Translations under genes and position numbers: made by a program
In this document: positions 16,664 through 25,807 of the stretch, in pieces
Numbering within the stretch: the stretch's first letter is position 1
Layout: each line of letters starts with the position of its first letter
Source of the DNA: an uncultured Bacillota bacterium
GTDB lineage: Bacteria > Bacillota_I > Bacilli_A > ML615J-28 > CAG-313
Direction: 5' to 3'
Assembly (NCBI GenBank): GCA_946611195.1
Contig: CAMODB010000010.1
Location: forward strand, 1-33,969
DNA length: 33,969 bases
Notes under the pieces: generated by a model
Database searches by the model: none
What the model saw: the letters and a program-made list of their open reading frames with translations, nothing else
Told to the model about the DNA's origin: nothing

Positions 16664-18389
16664 TGGTGAATTAAGAATTGAAAATGTTGGTGAAGTAGTT
16701 ACTCTTTGTGGATGGGTAGCTCGAAAGAGAGATTTAGGAGGTTTAGTTTTCATCGATTTACGTGATCGTTGGGGAATTACCCAAATTGTAGTTGAACCAT
16801 CTAATCCTAATTATGATGTAGCTATGAGCTTAAAGAGTGAATATGTTATCAAAGTAACTGGTAAAGTTGTTGAAAGAGAAAGCAAAAATAAGAATATCCC
16901 AACTGGTGATATTGAAGTTATTGCGGATGAAGTAGTAATCCTTTCAACTGCTGAACAACCACCAATTTTAATCAGTGATAATGCGGATACCTTAGAAGAT
17001 ACTAGACTTAAATATCGTTATCTTGATTTAAGACGTCCTTCAATGCAAAAGAACCTTATTTTAAGACATAAGGCAGCAATGAGTATTCGTAATTATTTCA
17101 ATGAACATGATTTTGTGGAAGTAGAAACCCCAGTCTTTGGTAAATCAACACCTGAAGGAGCTCGTGATTTCTTAGTTCCATCGCGTGTACATAAAGGTTG
17201 TTTCTATGCCCTTCCTCAAAGCCCACAATTATATAAACAATTATTAATGGTTGCGGGAATGGAAAGATATTTCCAAATCACTAAATGTTTCCGTGATGAA
17301 GATTTAAGAGCAGATCGTCAATTAGAATTTACGCAAGTCGATGTCGAAATGAGCTTTGTTGATGAACAAGATGTTCAAGATATGATCGAAGGTTTATTAG
17401 TAAGAGTGTGGAAAGAAACTCTAAATATGGATATTAAAACACCATTTATTAGAATGACTTGGGATGACGCAATGAATTATTATGGCTCAGATAAACCAGA
17501 TACTCGTTTTGAAATGTTACTACAAGATATAACTGAACTTGCTAATAAAACTGAATGTTCATTCTTTAAAGATAATATCGCTAGTGGTGGCAAAGTTAAA
17601 TGTATCGTTGCTAATGCAGCTAATAAATATTCCAGAAAAGAAATTGATCGTTTAACTTTACTTGCTAAAAAATATCATGCTGGTGGTTTAGCTTGGTTAA
17701 AATATGAAAATAATGAATTCAGTGGTAGTGTAAGTAAATTTTTAACTGATGATAATAAAAAAGAATTTGTTGAAACCTTAAAATTACAAAATAATGATTT
17801 AATTTTAATCGTTTCTGATAAATTAGCTAATTGTAATACAGCTTTAGGCGCTCTACGTTCAACTTTAGGTCATGAATTAGATTTAATTGATAATGATAAA
17901 TTTAATTTCTTATGGGTAGTTGATTGGCCATTATTTGAATTTAGTGAAGAAGAAAATCGTTGGGTAGCTGCTCATCATCCATTTACATCACCTAAGAATG
18001 GACATGAAGATATGCTACTTACAGATCAAGAACATTGTCATGCGAAAGCATATGATATCGTCTTAAATGGTTATGAATTAGGTGGTGGAAGTATCCGTAT
18101 TCATGATCAAAATATCCAAGATAAGATGTTTAAGGCTATTGGTCTAAGTGAAGAAGAAATTAAAAATAAATTTGGTTATTTCGTTGATGCATTAAAATAT
18201 GGTACACCTCCTCATGGTGGTTTAGCTATTGGCTTTGATAGATTAGTAATGTTATTAACAAAGGCTAATAATATTCGTGAAGTTATTGCCTTCCCGAAAG
18301 TTAATTCAGCTAAATGTTTAATGAGTGGCGCCCCTACGGAAGTTACTGATGAACAATTAGAAGAATTGGGTATTCAAATTCGTAAATAA
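16647..18389 (+). CDS. aspS: Aspartate-tRNA ligase
   Basis: A 580-residue bacterial-type AspRS. The N-terminal OB-fold anticodon domain begins with VTLCGWVARKRDLGG. Motif 2 is TKCFRDEDLRADRQLEFTQ, the GAD insertion domain follows, and the C-terminal part has GGGSIRIHD and motif 3 GLAIGFDRL. The ATG at 16647 with GAAGGAG (16634-16640) is preferred over the in-frame codon at 16617 within hisS. It is co-transcribed with hisS under the T-box. The GAC in the leader would make sense for control by tRNA-Asp. Confidence 0.96.
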   Translation: MRTKNNGELRIENVGEVVTLCGWVARKRDLGGLVFIDLRDRWGITQIVVEPSNPNYDVAMSLKSEYVIKVTGKVVERESKNKNIPTGDIEVIADEVVILSTAEQPPILISDNADTLEDTRLKYRYLDLRRPSMQKNLILRHKAAMSIRNYFNEHDFVEVETPVFGKSTPEGARDFLVPSRVHKGCFYALPQSPQLYKQLLMVAGMERYFQITKCFRDEDLRADRQLEFTQVDVEMSFVDEQDVQDMIEGLLVRVWKETLNMDIKTPFIRMTWDDAMNYYGSDKPDTRFEMLLQDITELANKTECSFFKDNIASGGKVKCIVANAANKYSRKEIDRLTLLAKKYHAGGLAWLKYENNEFSGSVSKFLTDDNKKEFVETLKLQNNDLILIVSDKLANCNTALGALRSTLGHELDLIDNDKFNFLWVVDWPLFEFSEEENRWVAAHHPFTSPKNGHEDMLLTDQEHCHAKAYDIVLNGYELGGGSIRIHDQNIQDKMFKAIGLSEEEIKNKFGYFVDALKYGTPPHGGLAIGFDRLVMLLTKANNIREVIAFPKVNSAKCLMSGAPTEVTDEQLEELGIQIRK

Positions 18390-18391
18390 TT

Positions 18392-18586
18392 ATGATATTT
18401 AAAATATTAGTAGTTTTAATCCCTTTAGCTTTATTTGTGGTGACCTTATTTATTAATCATAAGATTACACCACCAGAATATAGTAAAGAAGAAGATGAAA
18501 TTTGCGCTTCTTGTAGTAATGTTTTATGTAAAAGAAGCCGAAAAGAAACAAAGAATTGTGAGGAATTAAATGATGAACAAAAGTAA
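18392..18586 (+). CDS. Small Cys-rich membrane protein, function unknown
   Basis: A 64-residue protein I do not recognise. One membrane helix spans about 4-22. A short hydrophilic tail then carries C38-x2-C41-x4-C46-x9-C56, four Cys suited to bind a metal or Fe-S cluster. It begins 2 bases after aspS and overlaps comEB by 17 bases, so it belongs to the operon, although there is no strong ribosome site. Size and layout (one helix then Cys-rich tail) recall the NqrM/DUF539 type of Fe-delivery protein, but no diagnostic sequence match is claimed. Confidence 0.72.
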   Translation: MIFKILVVLIPLALFVVTLFINHKITPPEYSKEEDEICASCSNVLCKRSRKETKNCEELNDEQK

Positions 18587-19049
18587 AGATTATATTTCTT
18601 GGGATGAATATTTTATGGGTGTAGCCTTACTTTCTAGTATGCGAAGTAAAGATCCTAATACAAAAGTAGGAGCTTGTATTGTAAATCCTAATAAAAGAAT
18701 TGTCGGAATCGGTTATAATGGCTTCCCTCATGGCTGTAGTGATGATGTTTTTCCTTGGAATCGTGATGGAGATTTTCTTGATACGAAATATCCTTATGTT
18801 GTTCATGCCGAACCTAATGCAATTCTTAATTCAACATCTAATTTAACTGGAGCTACTTTGTATGTTACCTTATTTCCCTGCAATGAATGTGCAAAATTAA
18901 TCATTCAATGTGGAATTAAAGAAATTGTCTATATTTCCAAAAAATATGAAGATACAGATAGTTTTAAAGCTAGTTTAAAGATGTTTGAAGCAGCAGGACT
19001 TACAACTAGACAAATGAAAAGTCCAAAACTAACTTTGAAATATGATTAA
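18570..19049 (+). CDS. comEB: Deoxycytidylate (dCMP) deaminase, ComEB-like
   Basis: A 159-residue dCMP deaminase that makes dUMP for thymidylate synthesis. Zinc ligands and catalytic Glu are H79-A-E81 (HAEPNAI) and C104-x2-C107 (FPCNECAK). The N-terminal SWDEYFMGVALLSSMRSKDPNTKVGA is typical. ATGs at 18570 and 18573 are both possible; GTGAGGAA lies 4-7 bases upstream. It overlaps both neighbours slightly, within the hisS-aspS transcription unit. Together with cdd it gives this genome two routes from cytosine to uracil nucleotides. Confidence 0.95.
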   Translation: MMNKSKDYISWDEYFMGVALLSSMRSKDPNTKVGACIVNPNKRIVGIGYNGFPHGCSDDVFPWNRDGDFLDTKYPYVVHAEPNAILNSTSNLTGATLYVTLFPCNECAKLIIQCGIKEIVYISKKYEDTDSFKASLKMFEAAGLTTRQMKSPKLTLKYD

Positions 19050-20112
19050 AATATTTAAAAAATTTAAATTTGTCTTAATTTCATTTATTGTTTTATCTTT
19101 AGGCTTAATTACTATTTCTTATATACCGACACATAAAGATTTAATTGTGCCAGCTGAAGCATATAATATTCAAAACACTTATCAATTTGCAGGAATTGAT
19201 ACCAAAGATGTTCACGTATATTCGGTATCGGTTTATTCTTATTATAATGTAACTTTATCACAATATTTATTCAGTTTGCTTAATCCTTATGCGGTTATCA
19301 GTGAACATAATGATATTGTTAATACTTCAAGTGTTTATATAAATTCTTCAGGGACAGTTCAAAAGAATGTAAGTTTAATTAATGCGTTAATAGCTGGTTA
19401 TCAGGAAAGTGGTAAAGATATTTCTTATACTTTTTTAGGTAATATTATTCATAGTCTATATGGAACTGCTAATCGCTATTTTCAAGTCGGTGATGTCATT
19501 AATGAAGTAGAAGGCGAAAAAATAACTAAAGATAAGGATGTTAATAATGTTCTTTTAGAAAAATATGGTTATATCCAAATCGGTGATTATTATTATATTA
19601 ATTTAGAACTTAATAAACCATACCAATTTAAAGTATTAAGAAATGGTGAAGTCATTGATATTGAAGCCTATTGTATGAATTATCAAGTTGATGATAATCT
19701 TTTACCAATTCTAGGCATTAATTATTATAATTATAATAGTATTAATAAAGAAGAAACTAATCCTAAATTTGAAATCAAAAGTCCAGATACTTATGGCCCA
19801 TCCGCTGGTTTAATGCAGTCATTATTTATTTATGATGCGCTAAGTGGCGAAAAATTAACTAAAAATTTGATTGTTGCGGGGACAGGAACTATTGATGAAG
19901 ATGGTCGAGTTGGCTCAATCGGTGGCGTTCAATCAAAATTAACGGCAGCTATTCAAGCTAAAGCGGATGTTTTCTTCTGCCCTGCTAGTAATTATATAGA
20001 AGCTAAAGAAAGATTTGATAAATTAAATTATAAAACAAAGATGAAATTAGTTTCGGTTAATACTTTACACGACTGTATTGAATATCTAAAAGAAAATATG
20101 GGAGGAATTTAA
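19042..20112 (+). CDS. ylbL: YlbL/SepM-like Lon-type membrane protease with PDZ domain
   Basis: A 356-residue protein with one N-terminal membrane anchor (about 8-28), a PDZ domain around 125-210 (FQVGDVINEVEGEKI), and a C-terminal Lon-protease domain. The Ser-Lys dyad is S254 in YGPSAGLMQS and K299 in GGVQSKLTAA. The protease domain would lie outside the cell. Relatives include Bacillus YlbL and streptococcal SepM, which trims a competence peptide. The substrate here is unknown. It overlaps the end of comEB by 8 bases. Confidence 0.92.
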   Translation: MIKIFKKFKFVLISFIVLSLGLITISYIPTHKDLIVPAEAYNIQNTYQFAGIDTKDVHVYSVSVYSYYNVTLSQYLFSLLNPYAVISEHNDIVNTSSVYINSSGTVQKNVSLINALIAGYQESGKDISYTFLGNIIHSLYGTANRYFQVGDVINEVEGEKITKDKDVNNVLLEKYGYIQIGDYYYINLELNKPYQFKVLRNGEVIDIEAYCMNYQVDDNLLPILGINYYNYNSINKEETNPKFEIKSPDTYGPSAGLMQSLFIYDALSGEKLTKNLIVAGTGTIDEDGRVGSIGGVQSKLTAAIQAKADVFFCPASNYIEAKERFDKLNYKTKMKLVSVNTLHDCIEYLKENMGGI

Positions 20113-20502
20113 ATGAAAGAACTCCTATTAAAAATAAAAAACGATATTAAAGAATATCGTCAATTAGATTATAAAATAAAAAAGCCGGCCATAATATGGA
20201 CTTTGATTATTGGTTTATGTCTTCTTATCAGCCTTATCTGTATAGTTAGTCCTATTATGGTAAATTATTATGGTAATAAAACAAGTTTTTTGATTATTTT
20301 AATAATTACAGCTTTTGTTATTTATTTATTACAAGCCTTCGTTTTAACAATGTATTATAAATTTTTAGTTGTTAATTTGGATTATGAAAAAAGAGTTCCT
20401 TTTTTTCCTTATTATCTTTATCATTTATTGGATATTGCAATGATTATTACAATCATTGTTCTCACCGTGATGGCTTATTTTATTATTAGATTTGTATTCT
20501 AG
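20113..20502 (+). CDS. Membrane protein of unknown function, three helices
   Basis: A 129-residue protein I do not recognise. A basic, amphipathic N-terminus (about 1-25) precedes three predicted membrane helices, at about 27-50, 58-82 and 106-128. No motif, Cys pair or catalytic residue stands out. GGGAGGAATTT precedes the ATG, which follows the ylbL stop directly, and lspA follows within 11 bases, so it is part of the operon. A role in membrane or envelope biology is suggested only by position between a membrane protease and signal peptidase II. Confidence 0.8.
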   Translation: MKELLLKIKNDIKEYRQLDYKIKKPAIIWTLIIGLCLLISLICIVSPIMVNYYGNKTSFLIILIITAFVIYLLQAFVLTMYYKFLVVNLDYEKRVPFFPYYLYHLLDIAMIITIIVLTVMAYFIIRFVF

Positions 20503-20512
20503 AGGTGTTGTA

Positions 20513-21124
20513 ATGAAGAAAAAAATTAAAATTAATACCTTGTCAGTAATAATTTCTCTTATTTGTGTAATTGTTTTAATTGGATTGGATCAATTAACTA
20601 AATATATTGCTAGTCACAATGAAACACTACTCAGTGGCGAAAAAATTATTTTCATCAAATATTTATTAAGCTTTGAACTTGCTTTTAATAAAGGTGCAGC
20701 CTGGAGTATTTTATCTGGTAAAAAATTCTTATTAGTATCCATTAGTGTTATTGCATCCTTAGCTTGTCTTAGTTTCTTAGTCCTAACTAGTGATTTTAAG
20801 AAAAAGAAATTATATAGTATTTCATTAATCTTGATTACTTCAGGCGCCATGGGTAATTTAATTGATCGAGCATTCTTTAAAGATGGAGTAATTGATTTCT
20901 TAAATTTTGAATTTATGACTTTCCCTATTTTTAATGGTGCTGATAGCTTCTTGACAATTGGAGCGGTGTTACTCGCAATTTATTTATTGTTTATCTATAA
21001 AGATGATAAAAAAGATAAAGATGCTTGTGATGAAAATAAAGAAGAAGTTGAAACTAGTAATGATGAAGTTAACACAAAAGAAGAAATAGAAAGTGAGAAT
21101 CATAATGATCAAAATAATAGTTAA
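20513..21124 (+). CDS. lspA: Lipoprotein signal peptidase (signal peptidase II)
   Basis: A 203-residue LspA with four membrane helices. Catalytic Asp are D118 (GAMGNLIDRAF) and D144 (FNGADSF). The conserved NKGAAWS and GVIDFL are present. It would process the two lipoproteins in this window (cyclophilin and HtrA). The ATG at 20513 after AGAGGTG is preferred to the in-frame TTG at 20492. The tail from about residue 165 is long and mixed acidic/lysine-rich, which is unusual for the family. The last 20 bases overlap the RluD-type gene. Confidence 0.94.
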   Translation: MKKKIKINTLSVIISLICVIVLIGLDQLTKYIASHNETLLSGEKIIFIKYLLSFELAFNKGAAWSILSGKKFLLVSISVIASLACLSFLVLTSDFKKKKLYSISLILITSGAMGNLIDRAFFKDGVIDFLNFEFMTFPIFNGADSFLTIGAVLLAIYLLFIYKDDKKDKDACDENKEEVETSNDEVNTKEEIESENHNDQNNS

Positions 21125-22007
21125 TCCTGATGATGAATTAATTCGTTTAGATAAATTTATTGTTGCTCATTATAAAGAAGTTTCTCGTAGTGAACTTAAA
21201 TATTATTTTGATGAACAAAAAGTAATGGTTAATAATAAAATAGTTAAACCAAGTTATTTAGTTAATTATGGTGATGAAATTATTATTATGGACCGTGATG
21301 AAAAAGAATCTAATTTAGAAAAAGACGATATTAAATTAGATATTGTTTATGAAGATGAGGATATTATTGTTGTTAATAAACCTAGTGGAATGGTTGTTCA
21401 TCCAGCTGCTGGTCATCATAGTGGTACTTTAGTTAATGCGTTATTAAACCATTGTCATAAATTATCAGATGTTGGTGGCGATACAAGAAGTGGAATTGTT
21501 CACCGTATCGATAAAGATACTTCAGGTTTATTAGTAGCTTGTAAAAATAATAAAGCACATCGGATTTTAGCAGAAGAATTTAAAAATAAAGAACATACTA
21601 ATCGTACTTATATTGCGATAGTAGTGGGAAATATCAGTCATAATAAAGGTAAAATCAATATGCCTATTGGTAGAGACCCGAATAATCGACAAAAACAAGC
21701 AGTTGTTGCCGGTGGAAAAGAAGCCGTTACATATTTTACAGTACTAGATCGTTTTAAAGATTATACATTAGTAGAATGTAAATTAGAGACTGGTCGTACG
21801 CATCAAATAAGAGTACATATGGCAGCCATTGGTCATCCTGTTATGAATGACCCTTTGTATGGTGTTAAAAAACAAACGACTCCTTTTGGTCAATATTTGC
21901 ATGCGAAAACATTAGGTTTTGTTCATCCAAGAACGAAAGAATATATGGAATTTGATTCTGAATTACCACAAGAAATGATTGATATGATTAATGAATTGAA
22001 AAAATAG
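21105..22007 (+). CDS. RluD-family 23S rRNA pseudouridine synthase
   Basis: A 300-residue RluA/RluD-type enzyme. The N-terminal S4 domain starts LDKFIVAHYKEVSRSELK. The catalytic site is HRIDKDTSGLLV with D136. The C-terminal RTHQIRVHMAAIGHPVMND is also standard. The ATG at 21105 gives a normal N-terminus; the in-frame GTG at 21093 adds four residues. In Firmicutes this gene (ylyB-like) usually follows lspA, as here. Exact target uridines cannot be assigned. Confidence 0.94.
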   Translation: MIKIIVNPDDELIRLDKFIVAHYKEVSRSELKYYFDEQKVMVNNKIVKPSYLVNYGDEIIIMDRDEKESNLEKDDIKLDIVYEDEDIIVVNKPSGMVVHPAAGHHSGTLVNALLNHCHKLSDVGGDTRSGIVHRIDKDTSGLLVACKNNKAHRILAEEFKNKEHTNRTYIAIVVGNISHNKGKINMPIGRDPNNRQKQAVVAGGKEAVTYFTVLDRFKDYTLVECKLETGRTHQIRVHMAAIGHPVMNDPLYGVKKQTTPFGQYLHAKTLGFVHPRTKEYMEFDSELPQEMIDMINELKK

Positions 22008-22027
22008 TCCAAGCAATTGGACTATTT
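22002..22027. terminator. Bidirectional terminator between the RluD-type gene and rnhC
   Basis: AAATAGTCCAA (22002-22012) and TTGGACTATTT (22017-22027) form 11 base pairs closed by a GCAA tetraloop. The U-run is better on the minus strand. Both genes' stop codons lie inside the hairpin. Confidence 0.85.
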
Positions 22028-22987
22028 ATTTATACTACCTTGTTTATTTTTAGGTAAGGGATTAGTTTCAAAATAAGATTTTATTCTATTGGTATTCGCA
22101 AATTTGATTTTTGCGACTTTCAATAATTCATCATAACCATATTTTTTTACAAAATTTATGGCGGTACGATCTACTTCTTGGCCAGCACCTTTTAAAAGAG
22201 TCATATCATAATTGTTTGATAATCTTTTTAATTCTTTTAAAAAGGCGACTCTTGCTAAAATACTACTAGCTGCAACCGCTAAATTTTTACTTTCAGCCTT
22301 AGGAATCATTGTAATATTTTTAATGACATCTGGTTGTTCATTCAAGTATTCGAAGTATTTTTCTTTAGGCGTAAACTGGTCGATAATGATAGCGTCATAC
22401 TTTACATTTGGGTATTTTTTTAGTATACTATTAATAGCCTTATTGTGTAAATATGACTTAATAAAATTTAAATTTGCATGTTTTTCTTTAAGACGATTAA
22501 TCTTACTTGGTTCAAGAAAGATAATAGAATAAGGAATTAAATCAGCGAGTTTTAGACCGATTTCAATTATTTGATTATCAGTTAATAATTTTGAATCTTT
22601 TACTCCTAATTCTTTTAATTTTGGAACCATATTAAGAGAGACAAAAGAAGCACAAACTGTGATGGGGCCAAAATAATCACCGGTTCCTACTTCATCACTA
22701 CCTATTGTCGATAATGATGATAAATCAAGTGTGGAATCTTGAATGATATTTTCTTTTTCTAGATTATATTTTTCAGCCCAGATATTATATTCTACGCTTT
22801 CATTCTCTCCTTGGAAAAGAACAACATTTGTTTTATAAAAGGTAATTGTAGCTTTACTTAGTTTAATACGCGCGACAACATAGGGATTATTATTGTAAGT
22901 GATATAACCTTTGTAATAATCAAGCATTTCTTTGAATTGTTCAGAGCTTGCTTTTATTTTGTGGGTGGTATTTGTTCGATCTTGCAT
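22022..22987 (-). CDS. rnhC: Ribonuclease HIII
   Basis: A 321-residue RNase HIII, which cuts RNA in RNA-DNA hybrids. The C-terminal RNase H domain starts with STIGSDEVGTGDYFGP, the G-S-D-E-V-G-x-G-D-x-F-G-P signature of type 2/3 enzymes, and has ESKNLAVAASSILAR. The ~90-residue N-terminal extension is the TBP-like substrate-binding domain that marks RNase HIII rather than HII. GGAGGAAA precedes the ATG. It is divergent from mutS2, its common Firmicute neighbour. Confidence 0.95.
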   Translation of the reverse strand: MQDRTNTTHKIKASSEQFKEMLDYYKGYITYNNNPYVVARIKLSKATITFYKTNVVLFQGENESVEYNIWAEKYNLEKENIIQDSTLDLSSLSTIGSDEVGTGDYFGPITVCASFVSLNMVPKLKELGVKDSKLLTDNQIIEIGLKLADLIPYSIIFLEPSKINRLKEKHANLNFIKSYLHNKAINSILKKYPNVKYDAIIIDQFTPKEKYFEYLNEQPDVIKNITMIPKAESKNLAVAASSILARVAFLKELKRLSNNYDMTLLKGAGQEVDRTAINFVKKYGYDELLKVAKIKFANTNRIKSYFETNPLPKNKQGSINK

Positions 22988-23004
22988 AAATTTCCTCCGA
23001 CTCT

Positions 23005-23033
23005 ATTATATCATTTTTTGTTTTCTTTTTCCA
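23005..23033 (-). promoter_or_regulatory. Promoter of rnhC
   Basis: Minus strand: TGGAAA (23033-23028), 17 bases, TATAAT (23010-23005), with TG one base upstream of the -10. Confidence 0.65.
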
Positions 23034-23067
23034 TTTAATAAATTAATAAGTTAGGATGGTTAAATCT

Positions 23068-25413
23068 ATGATGAATACTCATAATAACTATTTTTATAAA
23101 AAATTAGAAATTGATGAAATCTTTAATAATTTACTTAATTATGCTTTACTTCCTAATACGAAAGAATTTTTTTCCAATTTAGAGGAAGAAAATGATGTAG
23201 ATACCATCAAAAAAGAATTAGATGAAGTCAGTGAAATGATGCAAATCGTTATTTCTTATGAAAGATGTCCTATTTATTTTAATTTAGATTTAGAAAAATT
23301 ATTAAATGATGCGGTTAAAGAAAGAATTCTAAGTGGTAAAGAATTATATGAATTTGTTCTTTTATCTAGTTCAATTGGTGCTAATCGTCGATTATTAGAT
23401 AGTATCAAGAAAAATGGTAAAGAATTAAAATATTATAATCATTATATTGAATCGCTAATTGTTAATTTAGAATTTGATAAATTATTAAGAAAATCACTTG
23501 ATGAAGATGGTCATATTTTAGATGACGCAAGTAAAGAATTAAAAACTATTCGTAATCGTTTAAATAATTTAGATAATAAAATTAAAGATAAATTAAATCA
23601 ATTGATTGCATCACAATCTTCATATTTAGCAGATTCAACAGTAGTAATTCGGGATAATCGTTATTGTTTAGCTGTTAAAAGTGAATTTAAGAATAGCTTT
23701 AAAGGAATTCTCCACGATGTTTCTAATACTATGTTGACCTGTTTTATGGAACCTATTGCGGTTGCGGAATTAAGTAATGAAAAAGAACGCTTAAGAAATG
23801 AAGAAAAGATGGAAGAAGAACGCATTTTAAGAAATCTTACTAAAAGTGTTAGTGATAATTATGACATTTTAAAGAATAATTTTTCTATTTTTTCTCGTTT
23901 AGATATTTTATTTTCGAAAGCATTATTAGGTAAAAGCTTTGATGGCTCATGCCCAAAGGTCAATAATAATGGTTATTTAAAATTAGTTTCTGCTCGCCAT
24001 CCTTTACTTAAAGTAAAAAAAGTAATTCCTAATAATTTAGAATTTGGTAAAGATTATTTAGGTATTGTTATTACTGGTCCTAATACAGGTGGTAAAACTG
24101 TCTTTCTTAAAACTGTAGGTTTATTATGCTTAATGACTAAGTTTTGTTTACCAATACCTGCAGAAAAAGAAAGTGATATCAATATTTATGATTGTATCTT
24201 ATGTGATATTGGTGATGATCAATCTATTCAAGAAAATTTATCTACATTCTCATCACATATGAAGAAAATGGTAAAAATTGTTAATACTGCAAGCTCTAAT
24301 TCTTTAGTATTATTTGATGAAATTGGTTCTGGTACTGATCCAAAAGAAGGATCAGCTATTGCGGAAAGTGTTTTAACATACTTTTTAGAAAATCAAGTAT
24401 CCTTTATCGTTACTACTCATTATGCTAATCTTAAGAGTTTTGCATATAGTAATGATAAAGTAATAAATGCATCAATGGCCTTTAATGATTCAACATATAA
24501 ACCTACATATGAATTATTAATTGGTCGAAGTGGTTCTAGTAAAGCTTTGTCTATCGCAACTACTCTTGGCTTAAAGAAAGAAATTATCAAGAGAGCTAAA
24601 AAGAGTGTTACTGTTGATGAATCAAGTCGTTTAATTCATAATATAGAAGTCTTAAGTACTAATTTACATGAAAAAGAAAAAGAATTAAATTTATTAATCA
24701 ATGAATATAAGATTAAAGATGCAGAACTTAGCGTAAAATTAGATAATATTGAAAAAATAAAAGAACAAGAAATCGATAAAACAAAGAAAAAAGCCAATGA
24801 AATCTTAGAAAAAGCTCAAGAAGAGGCTAATAAATTATTAGAAGAAATTAATAATGCTAAAAATAAGAATTTAAAGATACATGAAGAAATTGAACTTAAA
24901 ACGAAAATAAATTCTTTAGATGATAAGAAAAATAGCTTGGATAAGAAAAAGAAAATTAAAAATAATAAAGATTTAAAAGTTGGTGATCGAGTTTTTGTTT
25001 CTAGTTTTGAACAATTTGGTAATATTAAAAGAATTAATCGCGATAAGAGTTATGAAATTGAAATTGGTAATTTAACAATTAAAGTTGAAAAAGATTTATT
25101 AGATAAAGTAGAAGAGGAAAAGATCGTTAATCAAAATATTACTTTTGATACAACAAATGAATCTCATCATTTAAGCTTAACACTAGATTTAAGGGGTATG
25201 CGTTATGATGAAGCCAAAGAAGCTTTAGATAAATATATTGATGAATTATTAGTTGCTGGTCTTAAATCAGCCACCATTATTCATGGATATGGAACCGGAA
25301 CAATCCGCGAAATGGTTCAAGATTATCTAAAAAAATGTAAATATATCGATTCTTATCGCTATGGACAAGGTGGAGAAGGAGGATTAGGGGTAACTGTAAT
25401 TACCCTTAAATAA
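23068..25413 (+). CDS. mutS2: Endonuclease MutS2
   Basis: A ~781-residue MutS2. The clamp and core regions are N-terminal. The ATPase has Walker A ITGPNTGGKTVFLKT, Walker B SLVLFDEIGSGTDP and a switch VTTHYANLK. A long Lys/Glu-rich coiled coil follows, then a C-terminal Smr endonuclease domain with LDLRGMRYDEA and IIHGYGTGTIRE. MutS2 of Firmicutes is linked to recombination control and to rescue of collided ribosomes; the sequence does not choose between them. In-frame ATGs are at 23056, 23068 and 23071. I prefer 23068, because TTAGGA overlaps the first. Confidence 0.95.
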   Translation: MMNTHNNYFYKKLEIDEIFNNLLNYALLPNTKEFFSNLEEENDVDTIKKELDEVSEMMQIVISYERCPIYFNLDLEKLLNDAVKERILSGKELYEFVLLSSSIGANRRLLDSIKKNGKELKYYNHYIESLIVNLEFDKLLRKSLDEDGHILDDASKELKTIRNRLNNLDNKIKDKLNQLIASQSSYLADSTVVIRDNRYCLAVKSEFKNSFKGILHDVSNTMLTCFMEPIAVAELSNEKERLRNEEKMEEERILRNLTKSVSDNYDILKNNFSIFSRLDILFSKALLGKSFDGSCPKVNNNGYLKLVSARHPLLKVKKVIPNNLEFGKDYLGIVITGPNTGGKTVFLKTVGLLCLMTKFCLPIPAEKESDINIYDCILCDIGDDQSIQENLSTFSSHMKKMVKIVNTASSNSLVLFDEIGSGTDPKEGSAIAESVLTYFLENQVSFIVTTHYANLKSFAYSNDKVINASMAFNDSTYKPTYELLIGRSGSSKALSIATTLGLKKEIIKRAKKSVTVDESSRLIHNIEVLSTNLHEKEKELNLLINEYKIKDAELSVKLDNIEKIKEQEIDKTKKKANEILEKAQEEANKLLEEINNAKNKNLKIHEEIELKTKINSLDDKKNSLDKKKKIKNNKDLKVGDRVFVSSFEQFGNIKRINRDKSYEIEIGNLTIKVEKDLLDKVEEEKIVNQNITFDTTNESHHLSLTLDLRGMRYDEAKEALDKYIDELLVAGLKSATIIHGYGTGTIREMVQDYLKKCKYIDSYRYGQGGEGGLGVTVITLK

Positions 25414-25416
25414 AAA

Positions 25417-25734
25417 ATGATCAAAAAATTAGAAGATATTATTAAGCTTATAAATAATGAAGAAGAAGTTATTTTACTTTTTGAATCACGTTGGTGTCCA
25501 ATCTGTCATTTACAAAAAAATATTTTATATGAATATTTTGAACCCTTAAAAATTAAGTTTTATGAAGTCTTGGTTGATGAAGATGAAAACATTCGTTCTC
25601 ATTTTAAAATTTATTCGACACCAGTTATTCAAATTTATCGAAATAATAAATTAAAAATCTCTTTAATTGGTAATCACGAATTAGAAGAAATAGCTTCTAT
25701 TTATCCAAAAGAAGAATATTTAGAAGATAATTAA
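25417..25734 (+). CDS. Thioredoxin-like protein with a CPIC active site
   Basis: A 105-residue thioredoxin fold. The redox motif is WCPIC (C27 and C30) instead of WCGPC, followed by the cis-Pro loop STPVIQIY. It lies 3 bases after mutS2, where a thioredoxin gene is common in Firmicutes. No strong ribosome site is visible, so it may be translated by coupling. The CPIC motif changes redox potential relative to CGPC in the thioredoxin superfamily, so it may not be the main thioredoxin of the cell. Confidence 0.87.
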   Translation: MIKKLEDIIKLINNEEEVILLFESRWCPICHLQKNILYEYFEPLKIKFYEVLVDEDENIRSHFKIYSTPVIQIYRNNKLKISLIGNHELEEIASIYPKEEYLEDN

Positions 25735-25753
25735 GATTGTTTATACAAATCAT

Positions 25754-25782
25754 TTTCCATTTTTGAAAAAATATGCTATAAT
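25754..25782 (+). promoter_or_regulatory. Promoter of the DUF402 gene
   Basis: TTTCCA (25754-25759), 17 bases, TATAAT (25777-25782), with an extended TGC before the -10. Confidence 0.7.
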
Positions 25783-25807
25783 ATATCCGAGTGGAAAGAG
25801 GAATTAT

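Noticed and set aside
25763-25807. Upstream extension of the DUF402 protein
   Set aside because: It contains the -10 box, so it should not be transcribed; the GTG at 25808 has a good ribosome site.
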